A DNA stretch of 64,000 nucleotides from Asterias rubens (Eukaryota > Echinodermata > Asteroidea > Forcipulatida > Asteriidae): positions 19,739,195-19,803,194 of the forward strand of contig NC_047068.1 of the NCBI RefSeq assembly GCF_902459465.1, in the 5' to 3' direction. Positions 12,976 to 23,999 of the stretch are shown here, piece after piece. Under the pieces are notes generated by a model. It was not told the origin of the DNA and did no database searches. It was given only the letters and a program-made list of their open reading frames with translations. Made by a program: the position numbers and the translations under genes. The stretch's first letter is position 1. The number at the start of each line of letters is the position of its first letter.

Positions 12976-13424
12976 AATGAATGACAATTCAAACATTTGG
13001 TTAGAATCCTACAGCAGCTTTCAATAACATAAAGCATTTTGAGAAACATTTCACTTTGAAGTAATGTGGTTATGTACATAAAAATATAAGTTTTTATGCC
13101 CCAAATAATATTTCAGTCTGAGAACGCTGCTCATATTGTGTTTTCTTATCAGGGATTATTCTTCCTGCATGGACTTATTCACCCCGAATTTTCGATATCA
13201 AAAAAACGCTACAACCTTTAAAAATGAAACTTTCACATGTAAGTTTGACTGTATAATGTTCATCTACATTTATTAAGGATTAATACAATAGAACGGTTTC
13301 AAAGTTGATTGGTTGCCACTGCTGTCTCTAAACCACTGATTGTTCACATTACTGCAAATTAAAAGTCCCATTCAAATGACAACAATGGCAGGGAGAGGTA
13401 CCTTAAAATAAGATCTGGCACACC

Positions 13425-14030
13425 AGTTAATAGACAAACAAACTGGTCCTGCTTGCTAGTCACTGAGAAAGTCTAACCTTGAACATTGTCTGCAATTCTG
13501 ATTGGTACAGTAGCGGTTTACAAGCTCCTAGTAACCTATGTGCGGGGTTTTCGGCTGGTCCTTGCTCTATGGTTTAGGTCCATCTTACACAAAGCAATTT
13601 ACAGGCAACCAGTTCCAGGCAATCTCCAAAGACAACCTATTCACATTTAAATGTTCACATATTATTCTTGTGGATCGTAAGACATGTTTGAAAAAATGAC
13701 TCATGTGCTACCAAAGTGAGCCTGTAGCATGCAGTGCAGTTGGTTACCTCCAAGTTGCCTGTAAAAGTGTCCTCGTGTAACAAGTTGACCTCAAAATATG
13801 GGCCAGTGAACAAGCTGGCAGACCAGTTAATAGACAAACAAACTAGTCCTGCTGGCTAGTTACTGAGTAGGTCTAAGCATGGACTGCAAACCCTGAACTA
13901 CGTCTGCTATTCTGATTGGTACAGTAGCGGATTGCAACTTCCCAGTTACCCATGTTCAGTGTTTGAGGCTGGTCCTTGCTCTATGGTTTAGGATAATTTA
14001 CAGGTACCAGTTCCAGGCAATCTCCAATAA
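13425..14030. repeat. Diverged ~395-bp direct duplication
   Basis: CCAGTTAATAGACAAACAAA occurs near 13425 and again near 13823. Both are followed in order by TCTGATTGGTACAGTAGCGG, GGTCCTTGCTCTATGGTTTA and CCAGTTCCAGGCAATCTCCA. The copies differ by small gaps and substitutions. No coding role seen. Confidence 0.75.
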
Positions 14031-14149
14031 GAGAATCCATTCAAACATGAACACTATCTGCATTTCGGATTGATACAGTAGTGAGTTGAAATGTTATAAG
14101 GTTACCTTTGTCCAGTGTGTTATTCAATGCAATCAAAACACGGTTATGG

Positions 14150-14305
14150 TTATACAAGGTTACAGTTGGTAAGACACTGCTCTAGAATTGCATGGGTCGT
14201 GGGTTCGAATCCCTCCCGAGTAACATGCCTGTGATATTTATTCACAGGACTCGGAAAAGTACTGAGTAAACAGTGCTAACACACATCGGTGTATGGGTAA
14301 AAACT
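14150..14305 (+). mobile_element. tRNA-derived SINE, family S1
   Basis: A tRNA-like head carries a box A-like GTTGGTAAGACAC and a perfect box B GGTTCGAATCC (14202-14212). The tail TACTGAGTAAACAGTGCTAA ... CATCGGTGTATGGGTAAA recurs inverted at 42760-42960 and 43695-43890. Not a functional tRNA: the acceptor stem is not maintained. Lies just past the NUBP2 stop codon. Confidence 0.7.
14237..14242 (-). terminator. NUBP2: Possible NUBP2 polyadenylation signal inside a SINE
   Basis: An AATAAA hexamer on the minus strand about 97 nt past the NUBP2 stop codon. It lies inside the antisense SINE tail at 14150-14305. It is the nearest hexamer I found downstream; use is inferred. Confidence 0.35.
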
Positions 14306-14338
14306 AAAATTAATAAGAATACAAATAGTTATCCTTTC

Positions 14339-14484
14339 TCATGTTTTGAGAGTTTGACCTCCTTGGAGTAACGTCTTGACAACGTCTTGTATGGCCCCAG
14401 CTGATGATGAGGAGGGGAATGCATCTATAAAACTCTTGCCTTCTTCTGCACATTTGGTCAGTTGTGGGTCTAGAGGTATGCAAC
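14339..14484 (-). CDS. NUBP2: NUBP2 exon 9 (C-terminus)
   Basis: Acceptor GTCCCTGCCAG|GTTGC. Encodes [20 protein letters not shown] and a divergent Ser/Gly-rich tail, ending TGA at 14341-14339. Confidence 0.93.
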
Positions 14485-17400
14485 CTGGCAGGGACAGAAA
14501 GAAACAAAGTTGAATAAATGACAATTTTCAGTAACTCACATTATCCAAGTCCAATCCGTAAAAATTCAGTGTAGCTTCTTCACGAATAATGCTACAGTTA
14601 TTCACATTTCATAAATCATAAATGGGTTTTTATATGAATTTATGACTTAAAGGTGTGGTCGTAGATTGGTAAATACTCCAAAATTGAATGCTCATCTTGG
14701 TGATAAGTACTGCAGGCTGTTGTATATGGTATATACTATTTTTTGAAAGGATTTTCTTTGAAGATAGTTTGGATTATTTTTCACTATAAAACATTTGAAT
14801 CTCAGATCACTTACCAAGAAATGGTATTGAGAATTGTTTAGCAAGTGATTCCCCACCTCCTTTAGAAAACACATTGCTACATTCCTGCAAGGAAATAAAA
14901 CAGATTTGTTTTTATATTAACTTTAGAACAACTCTAGCTGTATATAATGTATATATATATATATTCTTAGACACGTACCAATTGGTACTAATCTTATATT
15001 GTTTTAATCTAAAAGCTGGCTGATTATGACTATCCAGTAATGCAGTATAAATGCATAGGCCTACTAGTAAAAATCCTACTGAGAAATATTTATCATGTTA
15101 AAGTCAAGTATTTGAAGACCACCCTAAATCAACCTTTGTCTTGATTACCCAAAAAAAATAAGCATGTCCACAAAATTAACGGCAAAAATTTGTACAACAA
15201 GCCCTTCCCTTGAAAACTTGCAATACTGCCAGGGGGTAAACAATTAAATCACTCTATATATCACTATAAATCTACAATTGGGAAACTACAGAATTCAAAG
15301 AAATTAACAATGTTAACAAATTTGATGACAAAATCAGACAAATAAAACAAATATTGAAGTCAGGAAAAAAAACCAGGAAAAACATCATAAAAATACGCAA
15401 ACTAAAGTGCTTCAATTTTTATTTATTAATGGCACGAACGTTTAAGGCAAAGTGTATCAACAAAACTTTCTTATAATCAGGAAAAAATCCTGACACATCA
15501 CAAATATCTAAAAACCATAAGCTTGGAAAGAAGTTAAAAACGTTAAGAAAATTTGATGGCAAAGAATGATCAATGAAAGTGAATTGACATCAGGAAATAC
15601 ATGTACAATGTCTAACAAGTTTAAAGGCAGAATTTGATAAATGAAAAATATAAATCATGAAAAACATAACGTATCAAAAACACCGGCAACAAGAGGCAGT
15701 TAACAATGTCAAGAAAGTTTGGAGGCAAATTACTGCCCACAAAACATTTTTAAAAGCAGGAAAATCTTGCCACATTACAAACATCTGAAAACTTGAGGTT
15801 AGAAAGAAGTTAAATGTCAAGAAAGTTTGAAGGCAAAGTAACATCAATTCTTGAAATCAGGAAAATCAAACTTTCACATACAAACATATGCAAACTAGAG
15901 GATTGTCAAAATAAAAATAAGCATGTTCATTAATATATACAAAATCATTGGCAAAACAACAGTCTTTTTCACTGAAATTCCATATTTCACATTTATCCCT
16001 TCCAATGACAATTTTCCACTCTACCAATGGATTTACAGACTCTCTACATCACTTCACTTGCATAACTACAGAATGGAAAGAATTCAAAGAAAGTTTGATC
16101 CCAAAGTAAAATCATTAACAAAATCTTCAAATCAGAAAGAATCCTCACACATAACAAGCCTGGCTTCATGTCACAGTATTCCCCTGCAATTTTTGAGGAA
16201 TACGATAACTACAGAACGGAAAGAATTCAAAGAAAGTTTGATCCCAAAGTAAAATCATTAACAAAATCTTGAAAGCAGAAAGAATCCCGACACATAACAA
16301 GCCTGACTTTATGTCACAGTATTCCCCTACAATGATTGAGGAATACGAGACGACAAACTTACCGCACAGTGAGGGCAGACGTATCCACTCATATTCTCAA
16401 CCACCCCTAGGACTGGTATACCGGTCTTGCGACAAAATGTGAGTTCCCTTCGCACATCTCCGACCGCAACAGCCTGTAGGTCAAGAAAACATTTATGACA
16501 CATAATAGAAAATATAATAATGTATATTTATTATGCACATTCTGTATCAAGTGGGCACCTAAAACCACCGTAGAATGTTATGACCCATTATTCAATTGGC
16601 CCTAAGCATTCTTGAAACCACTTCAGCTCCTATGTTACTTCAGAGGGAGCCATTTCTCACAACCTTTTATACTATCAACAGCACCCCATTGCTTGTTACC
16701 AAGTAAGTTTTTTATGCCAACAACTATTTTGAGTAATAACCAATAGTGTCCAGTGCCTTTAACATTCACATTCCTATGGTAACTCAAACCCAAATGTTAC
16801 CGATTTACAAGGATATGATGCATAGCCCCATGCAAAGAGTTACCTGTGGAGTTGTAACTAACACTGCACCGTCAGGCTTGTACTGCTGTAAACCTTCTAC
16901 TACTGTGATGTGCTCGTCAGACGTACCTGCAAACAATTAACACCGATTAATCATAATATATTTCTGGTTTTATTATTATAACATTAAAAGTTGAAACAGG
17001 TCGCCTTAAAGCCATTGGACACTATCGGTAAACAGTATTATTCAAGGCCCACACTTCGTGTATCACAACTCATGTATAAAATAACAAACCTGTGAAAATT
17101 TAGGCTCAATCAGTCATCAGAGTCGGGAGAAAATAACGGGAAAACCCACCTATGTTTCCGCGCATTGCGCCGTGTCATGACATGTGTTTAAAATAAATCC
17201 GTAATTCTCGATATCGAGAATTGATATTGTTTTAATGTTTTCGCAAAAAGTAAAGCATTTCATGGAATAATACTTCAAGACAAGTCTTTCACCATTACCT
17301 TCTGTAAACCCTGTAAGTTATTTGTAAATCTGTAAACTTTTATTTGTTGTTCTGTTCCGAAAGTGTACAATGGCTTTAAAAGCAAAGTATACCTTTGGTT

Positions 17401-20400
17401 TTTGGAACTGTTCGATTGTTCGATAGAGAAAGAAACTCACCGGGTGGAGTGTCAATAATCAGGTAGTCTAGGTCATTCCAAAAAACATCACTCAGAAATT
17501 GCTTTATCATCGCTGAAAGATAGAATACAAACTTTGGTAAACATACGACAGTTATAACGGTCCTTTTTTGTGGCTCTGAGCATGTGACACATGAACAGAG
17601 ATACATTAAAAGTGGTTACAAAAAAAGAGAAAAATTGAATATGTAACAAACATAACAGACACCCTGCCTTCAAGCGCAGAGTCTGCTTCAAATACATACC
17701 ATTTTTCTTGGGTCCTCTCCACACCACTGCTTCATCATTGCTACTCAATAAGAATCCAATGGACATAACAGACAGCCTCTGCTCTCTGTCTGCATACACT
17801 GGCACCCACCTACAGAAATAATAACAAATTGTAGTGCATTTTCACAATAACCGTATCAATGCGCTTTACATTAGTGCCCTGGTCATTTGGCCAATAACAT
17901 TCCGTTAATCTTTCTCAGCTCCCTGGGCAGTATACAGCCCCAAACTGCCGTGGTACTCCGAAGGCTTTTTCAAACACAATATCAACCTCTACCCTCGCAG
18001 GTACCCATTTATACCCCTGGGTGAAGAGAAGCAATAGACCGATCCATTAAGCTCCGCCCCATTGTGTATTGACCAATCACAATGCAACGAAGGTCAGACA
18101 CTAAGGGTCGACATGCGTGCGCGTATCTCAACATATGCATAAAATAACAAACCTGTGAAAATTTGAGCTCAATCGGTCATCGAAGTTGCGAGATAATAAT
18201 GAAAGAAAAAACACCCTTGTCACACAAAGTTGTGTGGTTTCAGATGCTTGATTTCGAGACCTCAAAATTCTAAATCTGAGGTCTCAAAATCAAATTTGTA
18301 GAAAATGTCTTCTTTCTCGAAAAGGAATCCACTTCAGAGGGAGCCATTTCTCACAATGTTTTATACTACCAACCTCTCCCCATTACTCATTACCAAGTAA
18401 GGTTTTATGCCAATAATTATTTTGAGTAATTACCAATAATGTCCACTGTCTTTAAGTATCAGAAAGGATCCCTATTTTCCTACATACTGGACTAGCGAAA
18501 TGAATAATCTGGTCCTGCTGGCTTGTCACTTAAAAAGTTAAGGGCAAATCCTTCTCATCCATGATAAACTCGGATGAAAATAGTGTATATCACCCACCGC
18601 CTTCCAGGAAGCCGCCCTGCCTGCCATCAAAGGGATGAGGCTACTGGTTGGTTCCAGGCTCCTCTAAATCTTCAAGTCAAGCTTTTTAACCTTCTTGTCA
18701 CTTCTTGTGCTTTTTGTCCCCACTTTGTTCATGATCCTTCTTCACTTGCACGTTACGGCTGTGGCGCCACGCTGCACCATCCCAGTTTAGCCAAATTTGT
18801 GCTGCAAAGGGATCACCTTACTCAGGACTCAAGACTATTGTATATCAGTGCAAGGCAAGTTCAATACACAAATCGTTAATTGACTTTATGAAACTGGTAC
18901 CTACCCTTGTGAACACTGGTGTACATTACTTCCTTGAACATTCAGCATACGAGGAATGCTTGGACCACACAGATCAATATCTAGAATGCCAACCTGTGTA
19001 CAAATAGTGAGTGGAATGTACACACAATATCAATAACTTTATTAATAAAAATGACATCCTCATCAATTGCTCTGTTGGATCTCTTTTCTGAAAAAGAATT
19101 ATCCCCATATAAATTTATCCTTAACTTACATTTTTTGAAGATCAGTCGTTAGAAGAGATAGTTGCTCTTATGTATCAGAACTGAGTCAATAACTGCAGAG
19201 GGTGAATGGTTGTTGGAGTTTCCTTGCTTACATGTAGATACAACATTGATAATCTTGCTTTGAACTACATTAGACTTTCAAAACAGTAATGTTTGCCTAC
19301 TTGCAAATAATGCAGACTTATTGAGTTACAAATCTACAAGTTTTTAATCATTGTAAGCCTTTGGGTTTAAACAAAGAGAATTTGATTGGAGCGGAGCATG
19401 ACCCAACGATTTCTGGATTAATAAGTCCCAATCCAGTTATTTTTCTTTGTTCAGAACCCAAATCATTTAAAGTTAACCTTATAAGCTTTCTTTGTGGTTT
19501 ATTAATATTAGCTATCAAAGCAGAAAGTGTACCTGAACATACTTACTTTAAACCCACGCTGTTTCAGGGTTAACGCTATCTGAGTTGCAACTGTACTCTT
19601 TCCTACTCCTCCTTTACCAGATAACACCAAGATAGTGTGCTTCACTGCCTCCAGATTGTGCCTTTCTGGAGAGTATCAAAACAAAGTACATGAGAGTATA
19701 GAATCATATGGACAATGCAAAAATATTTAACCAGTTATGTTTAAGGGATTGCTGGAACCTACAGTTGGTTTCAGTCTTTGTAGTTGTAGCATGGAGCAAT
19801 AGGGACTTGTACATGTAGACAGGCCCAACTCCTAGAACTATTTCGGTTTCGTCCGGCTATCGTCTCCCATAGCCGGACGGCCGGACGAAACCAAAATAGT
19901 TCTAGGAGTAGATAGGCCCTAAACCATACAAATTAACTGGTGACTGTGAGTGTGAGAATGGCATTTCAAAAGGTGTGCATCTTGTTTAAATAAAGGGTAG
20001 CATTTTCAATTTTTTTTTTATTAAGAAAATAAATAGGTTTGTTTATAATATAATACAATTTATTTCCAGCCAGGCAGGAAGAATAATCTGCAATTGGAAT
20101 ACTCAACCTCAATCTTGCATGATCTGAGGAAAGTTACTGTGTGTGTGTAGGTAAAAATGGCTAACGACAACAATTCCCAAAAACTAAATTGAGGGGGGGG
20201 GGTAAAAACACTTTTATGTTTTCGTTTGTATGTACGAATCAGATACAAGTAATAGTAGAAATAGTGGAAATATGCCTACAGTCAGTTATGCATTGCATGC
20301 TATAGTTGCGATAACGTAACCCTCCTCCCGACGGCCGCAAGGCCGGAGGGTTACGAGATTCTTTTGATCGGAAACGGTTGATCTGGTCCAACACGTACAA

Positions 20401-21409
20401 TTTCGACAGCTAGTCACCAGATTTGCCCCATTTTTACCACTTTCAAAAATCATGACACAAATTCTGAGGGTACGAACTTAATCCGCAATGTTTAATGCAG
20501 CCTGCCATAATACTCAAAACACCATTTAGGAAATATTTCGAAGAAAAATGAACAAAAACTTACCAAATCCCGGAGCGAAATCCCAGGTTCATATTTTGAA
20601 CCTGTCGCATCGCTTTGCAAATGCATTATTTTGTTGTTGGGCTTAACCATTCTGTAAAAGGGGTGTTACAATGTTGCAGCGCTACAGTGCGTGCGCGCCA
20701 TTATGAGTGAACGGCATGCAATGCAAACGGACAGCGCGCACACGCACTGCAACATTGTAACACCCCTTTTACAGAATGGTTTAGCCCAACAACAAAATAA
20801 TGCGTTTGAGCGACAGGTTCAAAATAATGGACAAAAGTTTTTGTCCATTTTTCTTCGAAATATATTCTAAATGGTGTTTAGAGTAATATATGGCAGGCTG
20901 CATTAGACATGGCGGATTAAGTTCGTACCCTCAGAATTTGTGTCATGATTTTTGAAAGTGGTAAAAATGGGGCAAATCTGGTGACTAGCTGTCGAAATTG
21001 TACGTGTTGGACCAGATCAACCGTTTCCGATCAAAAGAATCTCGTAACCCTCCGGCCTGGCGGCCGTCGGGAGGAGGGTTACGTTATCGCAACTATGCAT
21101 GCTAATGCTATTGCTAGCTCCTCAACTCAACCTCGGCTCAGTAGCCGGCCGACGGTCACTTCGTACGTACTCCGCTGTCGCTGACGAGTGACGGTAAGTA
21201 AGAAGTGACCGATTTTGTTGCGGTACGAAGTTTCCCAAATGTATGATGTGTCCAGGGTACAAAGTGAAAAAGGTATAAGGTGTCTGACAGGGTCTGACAT
21301 AGCCGGATTGGACCGATTTATGGGGCTAGGTCTGACAATACTAGTTACCATTTTTGGTCTCTGCAGCGTTTCCACTTTTTCCATGAACGTCGTTTGTGGG
21401 CGCTGCCAT
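14339..21409 (-). CDS. NUBP2: NUBP2, cytosolic Fe-S cluster assembly factor (gene span, 9 exons)
   Basis: A P-loop NTPase of the Mrp/NBP35 family. In the cytosol it forms the CIA scaffold with NUBP1, assembling [4Fe-4S] clusters for transfer to nuclear and cytosolic apoproteins. Nine exons (21409-21349, 19665-19547, 18993-18905, 17809-17700, 17512-17441, 16926-16844, 16473-16363, 14884-14815, 14484-14339) join in phase into 861 nt, 286 residues, against about 271 in human. Visible features are the deviant Walker A GKGGVGKS at 37-44, [45 protein letters not shown] with cluster ligands Cys211 and Cys214, and GGGE. Divergent from ATAD5 upstream. Intron 1 holds a large palindrome. Essentially certain; only the N-terminal exon depends on splice logic. 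Confidence 0.95.
14815..14884 (-). CDS. NUBP2: NUBP2 exon 8
   Basis: Acceptor TTCCTTGCAG|GAATG, donor TTTCTTG|GTAAGT, ending phase 1. Encodes [20 protein letters not shown] then PFL. Confidence 0.93.
14885..16362 (-). other. NUBP2 intron 7 with tandem duplicates
   Basis: Contains a TA-rich microsatellite near 14940-14964, a loosely repeated tract (15340-15900, recurring 'GAAAGTTTGAAGGCAAA'-like units) and a clear two-copy ~140-bp tandem duplication at 16065-16345. No coding exon fits. Confidence 0.6.
16065..16345. repeat. Two-copy ~140-bp tandem duplication in NUBP2 intron 7
   Basis: Both units contain CTACAGAA(T/C)GGAAAGAATTC, AGTTTGATCCCAAAGTAAAA and ATGTCACAGTATTCCCCT. They follow each other directly and end just upstream of the exon 7 donor. 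Confidence 0.8.
16363..16473 (-). CDS. NUBP2: NUBP2 exon 7 (CxxC cluster ligands)
   Basis: Acceptor TTGACCTACAG|GCTG, donor TGTGCG|GTAAGT, phase 0 at both ends. Encodes [14 protein letters not shown] and [13 protein letters not shown]. Cys211 and Cys214 form the CPHC pair that, in this family, bridges a [4Fe-4S] cluster across the dimer. Confidence 0.95.
16630..16761. repeat. Family C repeat, truncated
   Basis: Retains TTACTTCAGAGGGAGCCATT through TAATAACCAATAGTGTCCAG. The other half is missing. Lies in NUBP2 intron 6. Confidence 0.65.
16844..16926 (-). CDS. NUBP2: NUBP2 exon 6
   Basis: Acceptor GTTTGCAG|GTACGT, donor CCACAG|GTAACT, ending phase 0. Encodes [13 protein letters not shown] and GAVLVTTPQ, completing the DTPPGTSDEH signature. 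Confidence 0.94.
17006..17378. repeat. Interspersed repeat family D
   Basis: Begins AAAGCCATTGGACACTATCG and ends CGAAAGTGTACAATGGCTTT, which are inverted relative to each other. Near-identical copies at 31311-31687 and, inverted, 37605-37880. Non-coding MITE-like element in NUBP2 intron 5. Confidence 0.75.
17441..17512 (-). CDS. NUBP2: NUBP2 exon 5
   Basis: Acceptor ATCTTTCAG|CGATG, donor CCACCCG|GTGAGT, ending phase 1. Encodes [20 protein letters not shown] followed by TPPG, the Walker B/switch II region. Confidence 0.95.
17700..17809 (-). CDS. NUBP2: NUBP2 exon 4
   Basis: Acceptor ATTTCTGTAG|GTGGGT, donor AATG|GTATGT, ending phase 1. Encodes [20 protein letters not shown] and VVWRGPKKN, family-conserved segments. 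Confidence 0.95.
17846..18032 (-). mobile_element. SINE family S3, 5'-truncated
   Basis: On the minus strand this matches the 3' part of the full element at 42988-43315 (ACCCATTTATACC, GGCTGTATAC, GCGCATTGATACGG). The tRNA-like head is absent. Lies in NUBP2 intron 3. Confidence 0.65.
18121..18455. repeat. Family C repeat, partial
   Basis: Starts at TATCTCAACATATGCATAAA and runs to ACCAATAATGTCCACTGTCT. Lies in NUBP2 intron 3, close after the S3 fragment. Confidence 0.7.
18905..18993 (-). CDS. NUBP2: NUBP2 exon 3
   Basis: Acceptor TGTACACAG|GTTGGC, donor AAGG|GTAGGT, ending phase 2. Encodes [17 protein letters not shown], the switch I region with the DxDxxGPS/IPR signature. Confidence 0.94.
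19547..19665 (-). CDS. NUBP2: NUBP2 exon 2 (P-loop)
   Basis: Acceptor ATACTCTCCAG|AAAGGC, donor AAA|GTAAGT, ending phase 0. Encodes [20 protein letters not shown]. The GKGGVGKS motif is the deviant Walker A with the signature lysine of the MinD/Mrp class. Confidence 0.95.
19821..19919. repeat. 99-bp palindrome in NUBP2 intron 1
   Basis: Left arm AGGCCCAACTCCTAGAACTA and right arm TAGTTCTAGGAGTAGATAGG are inverted copies. They enclose GGTTTCGTCCGGCTAT and its complement. Fold-back element or hairpin; no ORF. Confidence 0.75.
20304..21094. mobile_element. 790-bp fold-back element in NUBP2 intron 1
   Basis: A near-perfect inverted repeat. The ends are AGTTGCGATAACGTAACCCT and AGGGTTACGTTATCGCAACT; the arms are ~350 bp and the loop near 20690-20720 is short. 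The arms agree except for small gaps and one replaced segment near 20569-20600. A truncated copy of the arm lies at 23234-23341, so the sequence is dispersed. No transposase ORF was seen; the likely origin is a non-autonomous fold-back DNA transposon. Confidence 0.85.
21349..21409 (-). CDS. NUBP2: NUBP2 exon 1
   Basis: The start codon sits in a good context (CAAGATGG, A at -3, G at +4). The exon encodes about 20 residues beginning [10 protein letters not shown] and ends phase 1 at ATG|GTAACT. The split codon G+AA gives Glu before RHNLEAVKH. An ATG-bearing segment near 20570-20640, inside the palindrome, was rejected because its phase does not fit. Confidence 0.75.
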
Positions 21410-21604
21410 CTTGAAATAATTTTAACGAAGCGGTGGGCAGCAGCAGCGCCCTCAGGGGTGAGCACGGGACAAAAATAAATAAATAAACCAACCTTGTTCT
21501 CATTGCTATACAACGCTCTACGGTGCTATACTATCTCTCAACGAGCACGCAGTTTTTCCAGGGGTTTGTTCGTTCCAGGGATCCGACGAGGGGTACGAAC
21601 AAAG

Positions 21605-21654
21605 TTTGTGATTGGTTGTTTTTTGAGAGGTCAAAGTTTATAATATTTGGCGCC
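21605..21654 (+). promoter_or_regulatory. Putative E2F site and CCAAT box, divergent promoter
   Basis: TTTGGCGC at 21646-21653 matches the E2F/DP consensus, and GATTGG at 21610-21615 is an inverted CCAAT box 31 bp away. They lie about 200 bp upstream of the NUBP2 start on one side and just before a candidate ATAD5 leader exon on the other. E2F with CCAAT is typical of S-phase genes such as PCNA-handling factors. Motif evidence only. Confidence 0.4.
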
Positions 21655-21715
21655 ACGGATGTCTTCATAAACATCGGGTTAGCGCTAAGCAGGATCATCG
21701 TATTTCGGCTTTAAG
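21655..21715 (+). other. ATAD5: Candidate ATAD5 5' UTR exon
   Basis: Sequence after the E2F-like site ends with a good donor, GCTTTAAG|GTAACT. It would splice to the strong acceptor at 25578-25579 (TTTTTTATTTAG). It holds a four-codon ORF (ATG to TAA) only. Inferred; the transcription start is not visible. Confidence 0.25.
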
Positions 21716-22913
21716 GTAACTTTTATGTAAAATGGCCGTTAAGGATCATTACAGTATAGATGACGCATTATTCATGTTTGTTTACAGGGCTATATTCCTG
21801 TAATTTGTGAGCCTTTCAAAACTTAAAAAGGGGCTTTCGTTTCGTACGATACCCCGACTCCGACATGCAACATAATACATATCCTGGTGTCATGTGTTTT
21901 CAAATTTCAGTAGGATAACAGAAAAATTGTTCACAATCAAAAACTGAAAGTTTTTTTTTCAAATCATCTATCCAATTTCTTTGCAATAACACTTACAGTT
22001 ACACTTCATGGTGTAATATAATTTTTTAATTTTTGGTTTTACGTTGCGAGAGACAGTCCGCCATTATTTAACAGCGCTTATATGATATTGATATGCATGC
22101 ACGACATTGGAGCAACGTCATATGTTTTCACACCTTTCATTGGTTGGTATTTTATTGAGTATTCAGAAGCTAGTATGGCGTGCAAAATAAATCAAAAATA
22201 TTAATCAATTACTACTTAACAAATTTAATTACATTTTTGTCCTAAGGCATTATGGCTACTATATTAGAATCCAGAGATATCATTTATAATATAAGGCATG
22301 AAAGTAAAACACCCACCCCCTTGATGCACTCAGTCACACTTCATAACAATCCGTTTTCCCCCATTTCAGACCAGTAATGTTTGGTTTCAGGAGATAAGAA
22401 ACCAATCTATGATATTTTCCCTTTAATGTAGACTTAATATTTATTACAGTATGCAGTAAATAAAAAATCACTTAAAATATTTTAATATTTTCCCCACATT
22501 TGCACACCATAGAATCCCAAATAGCAACCACCTCACGTGATCCATCTAGTGACTAAAGCAGAATGAAACTCAATCTAGCAGATAGTAATTTCGTTTTGAA
22601 CTTTCGAGGTTGGATGATGTTTCTTTGACTCATTTGAATGTTGGCGTATTAATGCACTAGTGATTAGTACCAAAAATCAATCATTTTATAAATGTTTGAG
22701 CATAACCAACGACAGGAAACTTTAATCTCAGCATGATTAAGCCTGATGAAAATACAGACCGTGAGTAAACTGCATAGCTTCTGTCACCGGTGCACCTTGC
22801 ACAATCTCGCAGTAAACGGGAATCAAAGTTGGGGACCGAAAACATATGAGGGTTGATAACGAAATGACGCTACGATACAAGATGCTCGTCGATCACTCAG
22901 CTCAGTACAGTCA

Positions 22914-23999
22914 TTTGACCAGTTAGGGATCATTGACCGGTTCGGGATCACTTCAACTTTGCAATAACCAAATAATTATATCACTTCTCATTTTACCAAT
23001 TTCTGTTGATAAATGTGAAGATTAACACCCATTAAACCAACAAACCCAAAATAAGGTGCCAAACATCGTCAGCAAATAAATTATGGCCGTTTTCCTGAAG
23101 GTTGTCTGCGAAATTGATCATTTTTTTGTTTAAACATGTTGGTTGAAAAACACTGTTAAAACTTCTTACCAATAGAATTTGAGTGCCGGGGCAAAAAATA
23201 TTTATGTAAAATGATAAAATGTGTAAATACTTAGTTGCGATAACGTAACCCTCCTCCCGACGGCCGCCAGGCCGGAGGGTTACGAGTTTGTTTCAAGCGG
23301 AAACGGTTGATCTGGTCCAACACGTACAATTTTGACAGCTGTGCAGTCATCTTGTTTTTTTGAGGAGACAAAGTTACCAAAATCTTCTTTGGGGGGGGGG
23401 GGGGCAACTTACCCTTGACCAGTTCGGGATCACTCAACATTACATTGCGTCAAATGGTGCCGCACTAACTTTACTAAGTAAGGTAAAATCATACTACTGC
23501 AGTAGAAAGTTTATTTAGTTGATTTTGAGAAACATTACAAATTTTTGTAGATTATTTTTTTGTGTGAGAAAATTAAACTTGGAGGGGTCAATAATGCTTT
23601 TTAGGTTCGCTTCACTTTTTCATTTGCTTTGGCTGTTGTTTTGTGGTTTTGTCGCTGGGTTTTTGCGCTGCTATTGAAGACACTTGCATGACATTCACTA
23701 AAGAAAGGAAGTCCATGTCCATGCCAACACACCTCTGAAGTTTCGTGTCCTTGAGAGACAGTTTTATGAATGGGAGTATGGGTTTGCAATAAAGGGCGCT
23801 CTACTGATTCAGAATAGATTCAACTGATCCTGAACTGGTCAAACAGGTGACGATACTTTTCTCAAAGCCTCCTCAAGTGAACACTTGGTGAGTTGTATGT
23901 CATGTTTAGGTAAACTGATAAACTTTTTTGTTTAAGATATCAAAGAGATTGCAACAAAAAACAATGTGAATTCAAAAAGTGATCCAGAACTGGTCAAAC
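22914..23999. mobile_element. Possible ~1.1-kb non-autonomous transposon with subterminal repeats
   Basis: TTTGACCAGTTAGGGATCA at 22914 and GTGATCCAGAACTGGTCAAA near 23979 are inverted ends. Related copies of the motif lie inside, in each orientation (CTTGACCAGTTCGGGATCAC near 23411, GATCCTGAACTGGTCAAA near 23826). No transposase ORF was recognised. Confidence 0.45.
23234..23341. repeat. Truncated arm of the fold-back element
   Basis: Matches the first ~110 bp of the palindrome at 20304-21094 (AGTTGCGATAACGTAACCCT through CACGTACAATTTTGACAGCT). It then diverges, so it is a one-armed copy. Confidence 0.8.

Larger units (their letters stand above)
7094..14338. other. Intergenic region between GPCR and NUBP2, repeat-rich
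   Basis: No gene recognised. It holds family B copies (7553-7730, 9560-9800), family C copies (8335-8690, 12591-12975), a tandem duplication (8848-9063), a multi-hairpin MITE (10069-10277), G and C runs near 11115 and 11205, a diverged repeat at 12990-13310, a two-copy ~395-bp duplication (13425-14030) and a tRNA-derived SINE (14150-14305). The rest is AT-rich without coding signal. Confidence 0.6.

Noticed and set aside
20560..20640. NUBP2 first exon within the palindrome
   Set aside because: The standard acceptor at 19665 needs a phase 1 donor; this frame ends phase 0 or 2. The segment at 21349-21409 fits the phase and has a better start context.
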